NCBI GenBank assembly: GCA_021777105.1
Contig: JAIQZQ010000029.1
Location: 1-64,000, forward strand
Direction: 5' to 3'
Length of the DNA stretch: 64,000 nucleotides
DNA from: Candidatus Anammoxibacter sp.
GTDB taxonomy: Bacteria > Planctomycetota > Brocadiia > Brocadiales > Anammoxibacteraceae
Position numbers and translations under genes: made by a program. Every line of letters starts with the position of its first letter. Positions within the stretch are counted from its first letter, which is position 1. Positions 35,801-44,188 of the stretch are shown here, one piece after another. Under the pieces are notes generated by a model that was not told the origin of the DNA, did no database searches, and worked only from the letters and a program-made list of their open reading frames with translations.

Positions 35801-37911
35801 AAGGCGGTTTTATTTCCGGCGAAGTAAAGGACGATAAAAACAGGCTGCTTAAAGGGGTAAACATTGATGTTTTCAATTTTGAAAATGACGACTGGGTTAA
35901 CTCGTCACAGACGGACAAGAACGGCAAATACAAAGTTCCTGTTCTGGCAGGCAAATACCGCGTGGGAGCAATACCGGCCGATCCGAGTTTTACTCCGATA
36001 TTTTTTAACGCCCAGGAAGGCAATGTTCCAAGCTGGGACGACGCATCTCCCGTGTCCGTCTCGGAAACGGCCAACATTGAAAACGTAAATTTTAGGCTAT
36101 CGCGGGGAGGAATTATAGCCGGCAAAGTGGTTAACGCAAACGGAAACGGCTTACCCGGCATAAGCGTGCAGGCGTTTGACTTTGACACCGATTCATGGAT
36201 AAACGAAAACTCAACCGACTCAAACGGCAACTTCAGAATACCCGCGCCTCAGGGCCGGTACAGAATCTGGGCGCAACCCAGGGCTATAACCAGCTTATTA
36301 AGCAGCGAATTTTACGATAATAAACCGGGCTGGGATCTTGCGACACTTGTTCTGGTTACAAACAATGAGACAACCACACTTAACGATATTGAACTATCTT
36401 CCGGCCAATCTATTTCCGGCGCGGTTATGGACGATGACAACAAACCTCTTGCCGGCGCGAACATTGACGTGTTCAGCTACGATTTTGATTTCTGGATAAC
36501 ATTCGCTGAAACCGATCAGGATGGAAAATACGCTGTAAGAGGACTTCGAAAAGGGGACTACAGGGTTCAGGCGTCGCCGCCTGAAGACTCAGGCCTGATG
36601 TCTGAATTTTTTGACAACACCGCTGATTGGGACACGGCCAGGCGCGTCAGGATATCGTCCGGCGACGTTAGCGGCATTGACTTCACCCTTTCAAACGCCG
36701 GCTTGATAACCGGCAGGGTCACGGTTGAAAATAGCGATAGAACAATTAGCGGCATAGAAGTCGCGGCTTATAATTTAGACAACGACGCCTGGATAAACAG
36801 CGGCATTACAGACGGCAACGGCAATTACTCTGTTTTAGTCCTTCCGGGAACGTACCTTTTAAGAGCAACCGCCGAAGGCACGGAATTTGTCGATGAGTTC
36901 TTTGACGACGTGGTGGATAGGGACGCGGCAAAACCGGTTGTGGTAACACTCGGCAAAAACGCAATCGCAAACTTCCAGCTTACCGAAGGCGGCAGGATAA
37001 CAGGCAGGGTAATAGACGGCAATAGCGAGGGTATTGCCGGGGCAGAGGTAAACGCGATTAATTTCGACACCAATACATGGGTAAACAACGCTTCCACGGA
37101 CAGCAATGGAGACTTTTCAATCGCCGCGCCGTCAGGCCGTTACCGTCTGCAAATAGAAGGGCCAATCGGCAGCGACTTTGTGGACGAGTTCTTTGACAAC
37201 GAATCCAGCTTTACAAACGCTACGCCTGTTACTGTAAGCGCTCCGGAGGAGATAAATCTTTCTGACATTGTTTTAACAAAAGGCCGCGGATTTATTGAAG
37301 GCAATGTAAACGGCATAATTGGAGGCGGCAATGTTCCGCTGGAAGGCATCAAGATAACCGCTCTTGAATTTGACACTGATTTGCGAGTGGCAGTAGGCTT
37401 TACGGACAACAAAGGCGAATATACACTAAGCGTCCCCCCCGGCTCATACAGGCTGTTTACATCGTCTTTCGGAACAACAACGGTCTTAATTAACCAGTTT
37501 TTTGACGGAGCGGTAACCGCCGGTTCCGCCACGGCTGTAAAAGTAAGCCCGTCGCAGACGGAGGAGGCCGATTTCAACCTTGATGTGGGCAACAGCATTA
37601 AAGGAAGGGTTAGAAGCGCCGACGACCCGGCGCCGCTTGCCGGAGTCGACGTTCTGGCGTTTCAATTCGACACGGCTGAATGGATCGGCAACGACAATAC
37701 CGACATAAACGGCAACTATTCAATCGCCGTTCCGGATGGAGTATACAGAATTTGGGCCCTGCCTAGAAACGTAACTCACAACGGTAAAAATTTAGGGTTC
37801 CAGTTCTTTAACAATACTGATAGTTTTGACAACGCTAAAAACATCAGTGTAAACGGCGCCGACAAGACGGACATTAACTTTGACCTGGTCACACTTGAAA
37901 CGGAAGAATAA
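29899..37911 (+). CDS. Giant exported protein of about 27 tandem carboxypeptidase-regulatory-like repeats (2670 aa)
   Basis: A signal peptide (about 1-29, FAILLAFIIVAAQA) is followed by about 27 tandem units averaging 98 residues with no other domain. A typical unit reads GGSISGVVLDxxNxPI, then VxAxxFDT, then TDxxGxYxIxGLPxGxYRV, then GTxFxxEYFDN, then GxxTxGINFxL. This is the beta-sandwich (transthyretin-like) fold of carboxypeptidase regulatory-like domains. Units 1-13 are regular; units 14-27 diverge (for example GNLIKGRV, GRGFIEGNV) and pick up D/N-rich loops. No catalytic domain, cell-wall anchor or C-terminal sorting signal is seen. Likely an extended surface or matrix fibre; that is inference. 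The next gene starts 44 nt on. Confidence 0.88.
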   Translation: MKIFIRFAILLAFIIVAAQAASQTMANAQGGLAGSVLDPGNRPVSGVEVFIIDFNTATADTPLFEAGTQTRDDGSYEFFDIPAGSYVVGVAGGDTNFINEFFDDVSELEFANPVNVADGATTSGINFVLKLGGSISGLVVDANNRPVVDMFVGAEDFNGNRFVGGAVTDATGRYRISGLPVGTYRINVEVFGTNFIGEYFDNVRNFDRASPVNVSAGVETGGINFTLETGGSISGVVLDSANLPIVDIEVVADHFTDGQFAGAARTDEAGRYRIAGLAQGRYKARVEVSGTSFVAEYFDNTTNFDLASPIAVQQGANTPGINFTLEIGGSISGVVLDVNGNPVPDIFVAAENFDTNQFVNGAGTDQNGRYTIFGLPPGSYRIHVDTFGTPFINQYFNNVQDFDLATRVNVTPGANTPNINFSLASGGSISGVVLDSANNPIAGINVTASNFDTHDFINGSQTDESGRYRIAGLPAGGYRVNVETSGTNFASEFFDNVSDSDLATRVNVNVGADTPGINFNLASGGSISGVVLDANNRPVPDVFIDANDFDTESFINGATTDSRGNYTISGLPTGMYRIKTNAENTNLINEYFNNVTDFDLASPVNVTAGQETSGINFNLDIGGSISGRITESGGAAISNINVEVEIFATGQWVNSARTDDTGAYSVSGLPNGIYKVRTNAEGTSFINKYFDNVLNFDNASPVNVKAGGDTAGINFVLEPGGAISGTVLGADNQPIERLFVSAEDFDGGFFVNGAETDSSGKYVINGLPAGKYRVRTNGEGGFVNEFFNDTVNDELAQAVTVTVGADTPDINFVLGNGGSISGTILDSNNQPISDVNIDVENFETGNWIAGSRTDSSGKYKVNGIPTGAYKVRTNAEGTNFTNEYFDNASDFDSATAVNVTAGSDTPGINFVLSKGGSISGVVLDTSNNPIPGIRVDAEDFNQHFHVNGAKTDVNGAYIINGLPTGDYRIRTNAEGTDFVNKFFNNVVDDNLAAPVKVTSPNNTPNINFRLEKGGSISGLVVDDDNSPISNIHVEVEFFESGRWVNSARTDSAGKYLVRGLPAGNFRVRTNAEGTNFINKYFENTTDFDLAGPVKVTVGQETADINFALEIGGSVSGTVQDANNQPIAGVNVDAEDFNKRFHVNGARTDSKGNYTITGLPTDEYRIRTHAKDTNFINEFFDNVVNDDLALPVKVTAPAETSDINFVLDSGGSISGTVLGPDNKPVIGINVNAEDFDGNFHVNNAQTGADGKFSITGLPSGKYRVGVDTFETEFVPQFFNNAVWDTADAVIAQAPGDTSNINFTLIKGSFIRGKVTDETNNPISGMSVDAFTSDTDQWVNFGVTNANGAYSITVPPGSYRVGVSTFGSNFLPEFYNNATTSDKATTIQVTDKIDAININFSLSKGNLIKGRVTDKDNNPIRGLSVNALDSFTRDWINGRETDSNGEYSIPVLPGEYVVQVETFGTNFAPGLREGVVVAVGKDTTDINFTLSKASSIRGKVIDEKGAPLFDIFVSVMDEVTEEFINFGVTNSNGEYAIPVLPGSYLVQADTFGTKFVQPPRKIALVVADVDTLGVDFVLELGDVISGNVSDKNGAPIARIFVNAFEFNSGFWVGGDETDSNGDYEIPLLPGTYKIGVDTFESKFAPELYNGKGWDDADPVILVKGADTANIDFVLSPASFISGIVKDVDGNPIAGISLDVSDAETEFWVSSGETDKEGKYTAPVRPGSYVVRTFAGEQGFADKYYNNKTDFDTADHVEVVGEGKTLAGISFILTKGGSISGKVTDDSTGVSGVEVNAFEFNSDSWISSGRTDVNGAYTINGLPAGFYRVRAEDPEGRFPGEFYNGGEGTPFRDQAAPVKTLNEQDTGGIDLELSQGGSISGTVTDGASGLNQMTVEAFEFATGLWVNAQDTDATGAYSITLPDGDYRLRAFDQNGDFAAKYYDNVGGWNEANPVTAQTNTPTEGINFELSKGGFISGEVKDDKNRLLKGVNIDVFNFENDDWVNSSQTDKNGKYKVPVLAGKYRVGAIPADPSFTPIFFNAQEGNVPSWDDASPVSVSETANIENVNFRLSRGGIIAGKVVNANGNGLPGISVQAFDFDTDSWINENSTDSNGNFRIPAPQGRYRIWAQPRAITSLLSSEFYDNKPGWDLATLVLVTNNETTTLNDIELSSGQSISGAVMDDDNKPLAGANIDVFSYDFDFWITFAETDQDGKYAVRGLRKGDYRVQASPPEDSGLMSEFFDNTADWDTARRVRISSGDVSGIDFTLSNAGLITGRVTVENSDRTISGIEVAAYNLDNDAWINSGITDGNGNYSVLVLPGTYLLRATAEGTEFVDEFFDDVVDRDAAKPVVVTLGKNAIANFQLTEGGRITGRVIDGNSEGIAGAEVNAINFDTNTWVNNASTDSNGDFSIAAPSGRYRLQIEGPIGSDFVDEFFDNESSFTNATPVTVSAPEEINLSDIVLTKGRGFIEGNVNGIIGGGNVPLEGIKITALEFDTDLRVAVGFTDNKGEYTLSVPPGSYRLFTSSFGTTTVLINQFFDGAVTAGSATAVKVSPSQTEEADFNLDVGNSIKGRVRSADDPAPLAGVDVLAFQFDTAEWIGNDNTDINGNYSIAVPDGVYRIWALPRNVTHNGKNLGFQFFNNTDSFDNAKNISVNGADKTDINFDLVTLETEE

Positions 37912-37955
37912 GAAATTTATAAAATCTTATATTTACTATTAAAAAGGAAATTAAA

Positions 37956-38867
37956 ATGAATATTTTTCAATGGAAGAGAGAAATAAAAATAATTATTGCG
38001 GCAATGGCGTTGGCTGTTTTCGTATTTCCGTTAACAACCGGAATTTACAGGATAGCCGGCATTAATACGCAATCGTCCCAGGCCTTTGCCCAGGCCAGGA
38101 CGGGCGCCGACGCAAACACCACCACAAAATCATCCGGCAGCCGTGATGGTGTTTCAAAGACAAGCGGCTCATTTCCAGGCTTTGTTAAGGGTTTTATTAC
38201 CGGCGAAAATGCAAGAGACCGGGTATCCGGCGCGTCAGTCTCGCTGACTCAACTTAGAAAGGCGGTTTCCCGCCTAACATCAGCCAGGGACGGAGCCTAT
38301 TTCTTCCAGGCCCCTCCGGGCAACTATACCATAGAGGCGGAAATGCAAGGGATTGGATCGGCCAGGGTTCAGGTAGCGGTATCCGCTTTTGAAACACTTA
38401 GCAAAAATATATCGCTTAAAATCGGCGGAAACGACGAGCCAACCGAGACTGAAACAGAAACTGAGACAGAGTCTGCAACGGAAACGGAGACGGAAACCTC
38501 CACGGAGACGCCAACCGGAACCGCAACTGAAACTTCGGAACCTACCACAACGCCGACCGAGCCGGAAGGTTCAGGCGTGCTCGCAACTTTGACAATCGAG
38601 CCTGAAAGAGCGCGAGTATCTAAAAGGATGCTTGAAGCCGTGGTAACCGCGCTTGACAAACTTGGTCAACCGGTTTCAGGCGTAACCATATCCGCAAAAA
38701 CAAGAGGTTTGCAAGTGCGTGTAAGACCCAAATCCGCTGTCACCGACAGCGAAGGCAAAGCCACATTCAAATACCGATTTGACGTTGAGTCAAAATTAAT
38801 AATAGGCAAAATAACATTCAGCGTTGAAGGATTGGATGATGTTGTGCTGGATCGGAAACGGAGATAA
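37956..38867 (+). CDS. Membrane-anchored or exported partner protein with T/E-rich linker (303 aa)
   Basis: Residues 12-33 form a signal or membrane anchor (KIIIAAMALAVFVFPLTTGI). A Gly/Ser-rich stretch follows, then one carboxypeptidase-regulatory-like unit (FVKGFITGENARDRVSGASVSL ... PPGNYTIEAEMQG, about 70-150), a linker made of (T/S)E and TP repeats (about 160-200), and a C-terminal Big_1/invasin-like domain (LTIEPERARVSKRMLEAVVTALDKLGQPV...DSEGKATF). It lies 44 nt after the giant repeat gene with its own ribosome-binding site (AAAGGA), so the two are co-transcribed. It could anchor or cap the giant protein. Confidence 0.75.
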   Translation: MNIFQWKREIKIIIAAMALAVFVFPLTTGIYRIAGINTQSSQAFAQARTGADANTTTKSSGSRDGVSKTSGSFPGFVKGFITGENARDRVSGASVSLTQLRKAVSRLTSARDGAYFFQAPPGNYTIEAEMQGIGSARVQVAVSAFETLSKNISLKIGGNDEPTETETETETESATETETETSTETPTGTATETSEPTTTPTEPEGSGVLATLTIEPERARVSKRMLEAVVTALDKLGQPVSGVTISAKTRGLQVRVRPKSAVTDSEGKATFKYRFDVESKLIIGKITFSVEGLDDVVLDRKRR

Positions 38868-38903
38868 ATTAGTTTTTTAAAAACATATGTTGGCGTTCAA
38901 TTA

Positions 38904-38939
38904 CACGAGCCTAAACTCTGGTTTAGGCTCGTTTTTTTT
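38904..38939 (+). terminator. Rho-independent terminator
   Basis: An 11-bp stem CGAGCCTAAAC/GTTTAGGCTCG at 38906-38916 and 38921-38931 with a TCTG loop, followed by eight Ts. It ends the giant-gene operon. The rest of 38940-39282 has no gene. Confidence 0.9.
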
Positions 38940-39282
38940 CCTATTCCATTCTCGAAGTTGGGGCTTCGTGAATTGCCGGTTCTCAAGCAGGGATTATGCA
39001 ACCAGAAAGCTTAGGAATTTAAGTATTTTTTTGTCAAAAATTGCCAGAATTTAACTATTAAGGCACTAAATTGAACGATTTTTAACATTCAAATAATTAA
39101 CAGCTATGGAATAATAGACAAGCCACATTGTCAACATACGGTAATACCTGTGTCGCCATTAGCAATTTCTGGGTGTCAATAGCACTGTAATAAGTATCAA
39201 CGTAGGTTTTACACCTTTAGCATTAACTACTCAGCCTGAGTTTTATAATGCTTACAAACCAGGCGTCAATCGTCTCGTCAGC

Positions 39283-41640
39283 CTACTCATCCGCTTCATC
39301 ATTCTCGGCATCAACCACCTTTATCACTCCGGTAGCGACAGTCTGATTGTCATCATTATCCTTGCCAAAAAAAGTCCAAGTAACTATGCCGTCCGCGTTA
39401 TCAGTAGTAACCTTTGCATTGGGGCGTATTTTTCTGTCGGAGCACACTTGAGTTCCACCTTGTATTAGCCCGTTTTGCAGTATTAATTCTAAATCACCTG
39501 TCAGCTTGCAATCAATAAAATCTCTTATAGAGCCGTCTCCAATACTTAAACTTGTATATCTGTCGCCAATAATAGCGCGAGTCTTTACAAAAACATCTAC
39601 GCCAGTAGTTTCATTAATCATTACGTCATAATCAGCATTGCCATCGGATTTAACAACTTGAATCTCTGGAATAAAACCAACTTCCAGGTTGGCATCGCTT
39701 ACAGGCCCCTCATTTTCTCCTTTTAACATTATATTTCCAATTCCAACGATATCATTTTTATTTTCATCTTCTCCAATAAATAACCATGTGACAAGACCGC
39801 TTTTTTGCGCCTTGCCTAAAGGAAAACTTGAAGCTCCCAAAAATCCCACATCTAAAGCGCACGCGCTTGAACGACCCGGCAAAAAACCGGGGAGTTGAGA
39901 TATAGAAATATCTTTGGACGAATTGTCGTCACCTGACAGTATAATATTGCCATCTTCACAATTACGAGACGTAATATTTTTATCAAAAACATCCGCTCCT
40001 TTTCGCCAAATAGCTTCTGAATTCAAAACTCTTATTTCTTTAATGCCCACGCCAACTCCATTAGTTTCATTGACAATGACTTTGTAATCAAATCTTTGGT
40101 TTTTCTTATCTCCTAAATCGTCTTGAAGAAAAGACACCTCTAAATTAGCTTTTTTAAAATTATTATTAATTGCAAAAACGGCAATATTATTTGAAGCCTT
40201 ATTGGCAATATAAACCTTTTCTGATTCTCCATCAAGCAATGTCGCTATCCCTAAAGGGTTTCTTCCCGTTATAAAACTAGTTTTCAAATTGTTCCCATCA
40301 AGATCATATACACCAACGTTTCTTTTATCACCGCCCATTACAACATACAAGAGATTATTGTCATGGTTAAATGATATTTTTCTGGGTATTCCTTCCAAAT
40401 GAATAGTATTAATATTTTCTTTATCTGAAAGTCTTATTATATCAACAGTTTTATTCAATATATCAGTAACATAAATAAGATGTCCATCAATTGGATCATT
40501 ATAATATAGCAAATTACGAGGCCGACCTTTCACTTCTATAGGTTTTATTCCTGTGCGTTCAATTTGCCTTACACCAATTTCAACAGACGCGAAAATCTCA
40601 AAAGAAGCGCTATCAATTATATCCACAGTGCCATCTCCGCTATTCGAGACATAAAGCTCATTTACATTTGGATTAACAGCAATCCCTAACGGACGTTCTC
40701 CGACTTTAATAGATTTAATAAAATTAGCGTTGCCACTTTCAACATCAAAAACGTCTACTGTATTAGAAACAGAATTCACAACATAAATTCTGTTTTCAAC
40801 GGCATCTAATCCAACTGCCGTAGGCCCCAGGCCTTTTGTTGAAAAGGTTTCAATAGTTTTATTTATATTGGCGTCTATTATGCTAACGCTATTGTCATTA
40901 TAATTAGCCACATAAATACGCCTATTTATTTCATCAAAAACAATATCCCTAGGCCCATCTCCAACGTTTATAAATCCAACTACCTTATCATTAATGCCGT
41001 CAATAATACTTATATTATTTTCGCCACTATTTGTCACATAAACATTATTAAAAGCCTGGTCAGCGCATATTGCAAAAGGTTTTTCCCCAACCTGAACAAC
41101 ATTATCACCAAAAACTACTTTATTTATTTCTCTATTTATTATTTTTACTGTCTGTTTTTTACTTTTGCCATTAATCTTACAAGGTAAATCATCAATAGAT
41201 GAAACCGGCAAATTTAATCCTGTTAATAAAACACAACTCTTTTCCGCGAACATGGCCATCACCTTAAATGTGTTGTTTCTCCTAAGCTTTTTTTTATCAA
41301 TAGAAAACGTATGGCCCCATTCAAGGATGCTATTCTTGATTTTCACGCCTTTATTATTGTCATTTATTTTTATTTCATCTTTAGGAAATTGAATTAACCA
41401 GTTATCATTAGAATCTTGAATAGCAACAAAAACCCCAAATTCATTATTTATTTCAAAATTTTTTGATATTGAGCCGTTAACTTGAAATTCACAAAATCGC
41501 TCCCTTAAAGGACATATGATAGTTGCAGGAACTCTGATTTCCATGTCGGCCGTTTGCGCGGCGACATTGCCACAAAACCATAAAAATAAACAAACGAAGA
41601 AAATCCACTTAAACTTAAATTGACATTTAATTAGCAACAC
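39283..41640 (-). CDS. Exported YVTN-type beta-propeller protein (785 aa)
   Basis: The GTG at 41640 opens a signal peptide (IFFVCLFLWFCGNVAAQ). The middle (about residues 170-480) holds repeats such as VYVTNSGENNISIIDGINDK, GDGPRDIVFDEINRRIYVAN, GLDAVENRIYVVN and VNELYVSNSGDGTVDIID: seven or so blades of the YVTN surface-layer family, in which each blade contains (V/A)xN-x-x-D-NTVSVID. The C-terminal part has two related modules around RFDYKVIVNETNGVGVGIKE and ADYDVMINETTGVDVFVKTR. It is probably a surface-exposed binding or adhesion protein. It begins an AT-rich set of four genes, read in the order lipoprotein, pentapeptide protein, barrel, this gene. Confidence 0.8.
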   Translation of the reverse strand: MLLIKCQFKFKWIFFVCLFLWFCGNVAAQTADMEIRVPATIICPLRERFCEFQVNGSISKNFEINNEFGVFVAIQDSNDNWLIQFPKDEIKINDNNKGVKIKNSILEWGHTFSIDKKKLRRNNTFKVMAMFAEKSCVLLTGLNLPVSSIDDLPCKINGKSKKQTVKIINREINKVVFGDNVVQVGEKPFAICADQAFNNVYVTNSGENNISIIDGINDKVVGFINVGDGPRDIVFDEINRRIYVANYNDNSVSIIDANINKTIETFSTKGLGPTAVGLDAVENRIYVVNSVSNTVDVFDVESGNANFIKSIKVGERPLGIAVNPNVNELYVSNSGDGTVDIIDSASFEIFASVEIGVRQIERTGIKPIEVKGRPRNLLYYNDPIDGHLIYVTDILNKTVDIIRLSDKENINTIHLEGIPRKISFNHDNNLLYVVMGGDKRNVGVYDLDGNNLKTSFITGRNPLGIATLLDGESEKVYIANKASNNIAVFAINNNFKKANLEVSFLQDDLGDKKNQRFDYKVIVNETNGVGVGIKEIRVLNSEAIWRKGADVFDKNITSRNCEDGNIILSGDDNSSKDISISQLPGFLPGRSSACALDVGFLGASSFPLGKAQKSGLVTWLFIGEDENKNDIVGIGNIMLKGENEGPVSDANLEVGFIPEIQVVKSDGNADYDVMINETTGVDVFVKTRAIIGDRYTSLSIGDGSIRDFIDCKLTGDLELILQNGLIQGGTQVCSDRKIRPNAKVTTDNADGIVTWTFFGKDNDDNQTVATGVIKVVDAENDEADE

Positions 41641-41727
41641 TTTACTACCTTATATTTTTCTTTTATTAAAATCAAATAAAACAAAAGCTAAACAAACTAA
41701 CAAATTTACGATTTAAGAAATAACAAT

Positions 41728-43092
41728 CTAGAACTTAACAATCAACGATGTAAAAAACATCTGCTCAACTACATCCGACTCATTATCGGCAATGCCTATA
41801 TCCTCTGACCCAATATTGTTCGCGTATCTAAACTGATACGCAAAATCAAGGCTATAATTTTCAAAGGTCACTCCGCTGCCAATGCTGAAGCCTATAACAT
41901 CAGTCGGATCGCCAAGGGATGGTTCAGGCTCATAAAAAAGGCCTCCCCTGATTGGAATTATATACTCATTATCTGTATTAAATATCAAATATTCAATGCC
42001 CAACCGTGCCGCCACAGTGTCATTAATCTTGACATTCTCATCCTCCTCAAAGCCTATTGGACGTATTTTATCACCGCCGTCTTCTTTTAGTTTCCATTCA
42101 GACCAGTTAGTCCAAGTAGCGTCAAAGGCTATTGTCATTTCATTCGAGAGTTGATACGCCAAACCAACGCTTGCCGACATAGGCATATTTATATTTATAT
42201 GCCGCCTCTTTGACGCCAACGTTACAAGATCTGAATACATATCCTGATTCATGGTAACATCAGCCGTATACGGGCCGTCAAATTCCGCTCCAAATGTCAA
42301 TCTTTTATTATCTATTTCCCAGATATCCCAAAAGACGCCTAACGACAGGTTAACAGCATGAAAATTGTCAAAAGAGCTTGTGGCGTTAAAAAAGCTATCT
42401 TCGGCATTTGGCAGCACAAATACCTGTTTAATCTTCTCCTCCCAGGCGTCATCCCTAAAATATTCATCAGTATAGATATTAATTGTTCCGCCAATGGCAA
42501 CTTTTTCACTTATCTGCACAGCAAGAGCCGGCGAAATAGCGCCCACCCCGCCTGTTGATTCAATATCTATTTTATCCGTCCTTTTTAAAACATCTCCTGA
42601 AAAAAAGGACTGAGATCTTTTTATTTCTGAATCAAAATCAAGAACCTGTTGATAACTAATCGCGGCAACGGCATATTGATCTAAAAAGACAAAAGGGTAT
42701 GAAAAGCTGGCAAAATTAAGATCGCCGCGTTTATCGGTTTCCGAGCCTCCAAAAAACAAATCAACATCAATATTATCAACAGAGGTTGAAATATCGTTAA
42801 AATCAGAGTTTGTTGTTAAAAACGACCCCACAATCGACATTTCAGGGGTTTCAAGATTGGTCAACCCCGCAGGATTCCACGAAACAGCCGTTCCATCGTC
42901 TGCAATAGCCGTAAACGCTCCACCCATGCCCAACGCTCTCGCCCCTGAACCAAGCGGAAGGACATTTAATTGAATGCTTTGTGAAATACCAAAAGCGGTG
43001 AGTGAGCTTATGTTTGGTTCGGAAAATGCTTTGTTGGTTAAACATACAATTATAATGAATAGAAACGGATTTAATATTTTCATTGTTTTCAT
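41728..43092 (-). CDS. Outer-membrane beta-barrel protein (OmpP1/FadL-PorV-like, 454 aa)
   Basis: A signal peptide (FLFIIIVCLTNKAFS) precedes the family signature SGARALGMGGAFTAIADDGTAVSWNPAGLTN (residues about 48-78), the N-terminal plug seen in OmpP1/FadL and PorV-like proteins. Alternating aromatic/polar strands follow to a C-terminus ending in FTSLIVKF, a typical barrel end. FadL-type proteins take up hydrophobic compounds, while PorV-type proteins take part in secretion; which applies here is open. It overlaps the pentapeptide gene by four bases (ATGA). Confidence 0.85.
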   Translation of the reverse strand: MKTMKILNPFLFIIIVCLTNKAFSEPNISSLTAFGISQSIQLNVLPLGSGARALGMGGAFTAIADDGTAVSWNPAGLTNLETPEMSIVGSFLTTNSDFNDISTSVDNIDVDLFFGGSETDKRGDLNFASFSYPFVFLDQYAVAAISYQQVLDFDSEIKRSQSFFSGDVLKRTDKIDIESTGGVGAISPALAVQISEKVAIGGTINIYTDEYFRDDAWEEKIKQVFVLPNAEDSFFNATSSFDNFHAVNLSLGVFWDIWEIDNKRLTFGAEFDGPYTADVTMNQDMYSDLVTLASKRRHININMPMSASVGLAYQLSNEMTIAFDATWTNWSEWKLKEDGGDKIRPIGFEEDENVKINDTVAARLGIEYLIFNTDNEYIIPIRGGLFYEPEPSLGDPTDVIGFSIGSGVTFENYSLDFAYQFRYANNIGSEDIGIADNESDVVEQMFFTSLIVKF

Positions 43093-44039
43093 TTTTTATT
43101 TATCCATTCATTAACAGTTTGGCTTCCTATTGCATTAATTATCGATACACCGCGTTTAAATTCACCTATATTAGGAAAAAAAGATTTTGTGACATCAGCC
43201 TCATCAAAATTTAACTCCTTTAATATAGAACCTTCTAAGTGAGTATTTTGAAAATTCGATTTTCTAAAATTTATTTTTTTTAATGTTGAGTTTTGCAAAT
43301 ATGATCCTGAAAAATTTATATTATCAAAATTTATTCGTTTTTTTTCTCCTTCTATTTTTATACCAACTAAATAAAGCCCATTCAGATTCGCCCCTATTTT
43401 AGCTAACGCTATGACCGTTTCCTTGCTAGTAAAAGGATGATTATAATCTACATTTGGAAGCTTTTTATAATCTTTTTGTGGGATTCCTTTTAAATCATCT
43501 TCTATTTCCATTTTTATTGATATTTTTTTTAATACTTTTTTTAAATTTTCATTTTCCAACCTGTTCAATAAAAGAATTGCTTCACCTTTATACCTAGCGG
43601 CAATGTATTCATTAAGTATAAATTTACGTACAAGTCTTTTACTAGAGGAGCCTATGATTTCTAAAGCAGAAATAGCAGCCTCTCTTATATAATTATTATC
43701 ATAGCTTAAAAATGAAATTAACGTAGGTATAGAATCTTTTCCAAATGCGGTTAATGAAAGGATTAATGTTCTAAATTTTGTGTTTTTAGATTCAATACCC
43801 TTAAAATCAGCTTTTGAGACTTCAACAATGATTTTTGCTATATTATCAGTTTTTGACACCTCTAGCGCGCTTCTATTATATTCAAACGAAAATATAGTGC
43901 CTACAATGCCTAAAATAATAGCCACGAGATTATTTTCAAAAAATTTATTAAGACTAAATCCTTTTTTTTTCTCACTAGCATTTCTTAAGTAACCAAATCT
44001 TATCTTTTTCATTGAATTATTCTGACATTTCTTATACAC
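43089..44039 (-). CDS. Membrane-tethered HEAT/pentapeptide-repeat protein (316 aa)
   Basis: A membrane segment lies at about residues 37-53 (NLVAIILGIVGTIFSF). HEAT-like helices follow (AFGKDSIPTLISFLSYDNNYIREAAISALEI), and from about 220 to 290 a pentapeptide-repeat helix: INFDNINFSGSYLQNSTLKK, then INFRKSNFQNTHLEGSILKE and LNFDEADVTKS. Pentapeptide repeats form a right-handed beta-helix of unknown generic function. The GTG start at 44039 is uncertain; an ATG nine codons on (44012) gives MKKIRFGYL. Its stop overlaps the start of the barrel gene, so the two are co-translated. Confidence 0.7.
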   Translation of the reverse strand: MYKKCQNNSMKKIRFGYLRNASEKKKGFSLNKFFENNLVAIILGIVGTIFSFEYNRSALEVSKTDNIAKIIVEVSKADFKGIESKNTKFRTLILSLTAFGKDSIPTLISFLSYDNNYIREAAISALEIIGSSSKRLVRKFILNEYIAARYKGEAILLLNRLENENLKKVLKKISIKMEIEDDLKGIPQKDYKKLPNVDYNHPFTSKETVIALAKIGANLNGLYLVGIKIEGEKKRINFDNINFSGSYLQNSTLKKINFRKSNFQNTHLEGSILKELNFDEADVTKSFFPNIGEFKRGVSIINAIGSQTVNEWINKK

Positions 44040-44188
44040 AATTAAACAAGTATTAGTTGAAATATTTTATTTGCAAAATTTATTTTAATATTTCTCATAA
44101 AATCTTTTTGAAAATAAAAAAATAAACACCTCTAAAACTCTTTATAAGAGCTTATGATGTTCCAAGTATATGAAAATAAAAAATATTT

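Noticed and set aside
30153..37598. Long open frames on the minus strand across the giant repeat gene (up to 215 codons)
   Set aside because: They recur once per repeat unit and mirror the codon bias of the plus-strand gene; they have no family resemblance or ribosome-binding sites.
29899..37911. Regular short direct repeats that could be mistaken for a CRISPR or satellite array
   Set aside because: They are codons of a conserved protein unit with synonymous changes, inside one uninterrupted frame.
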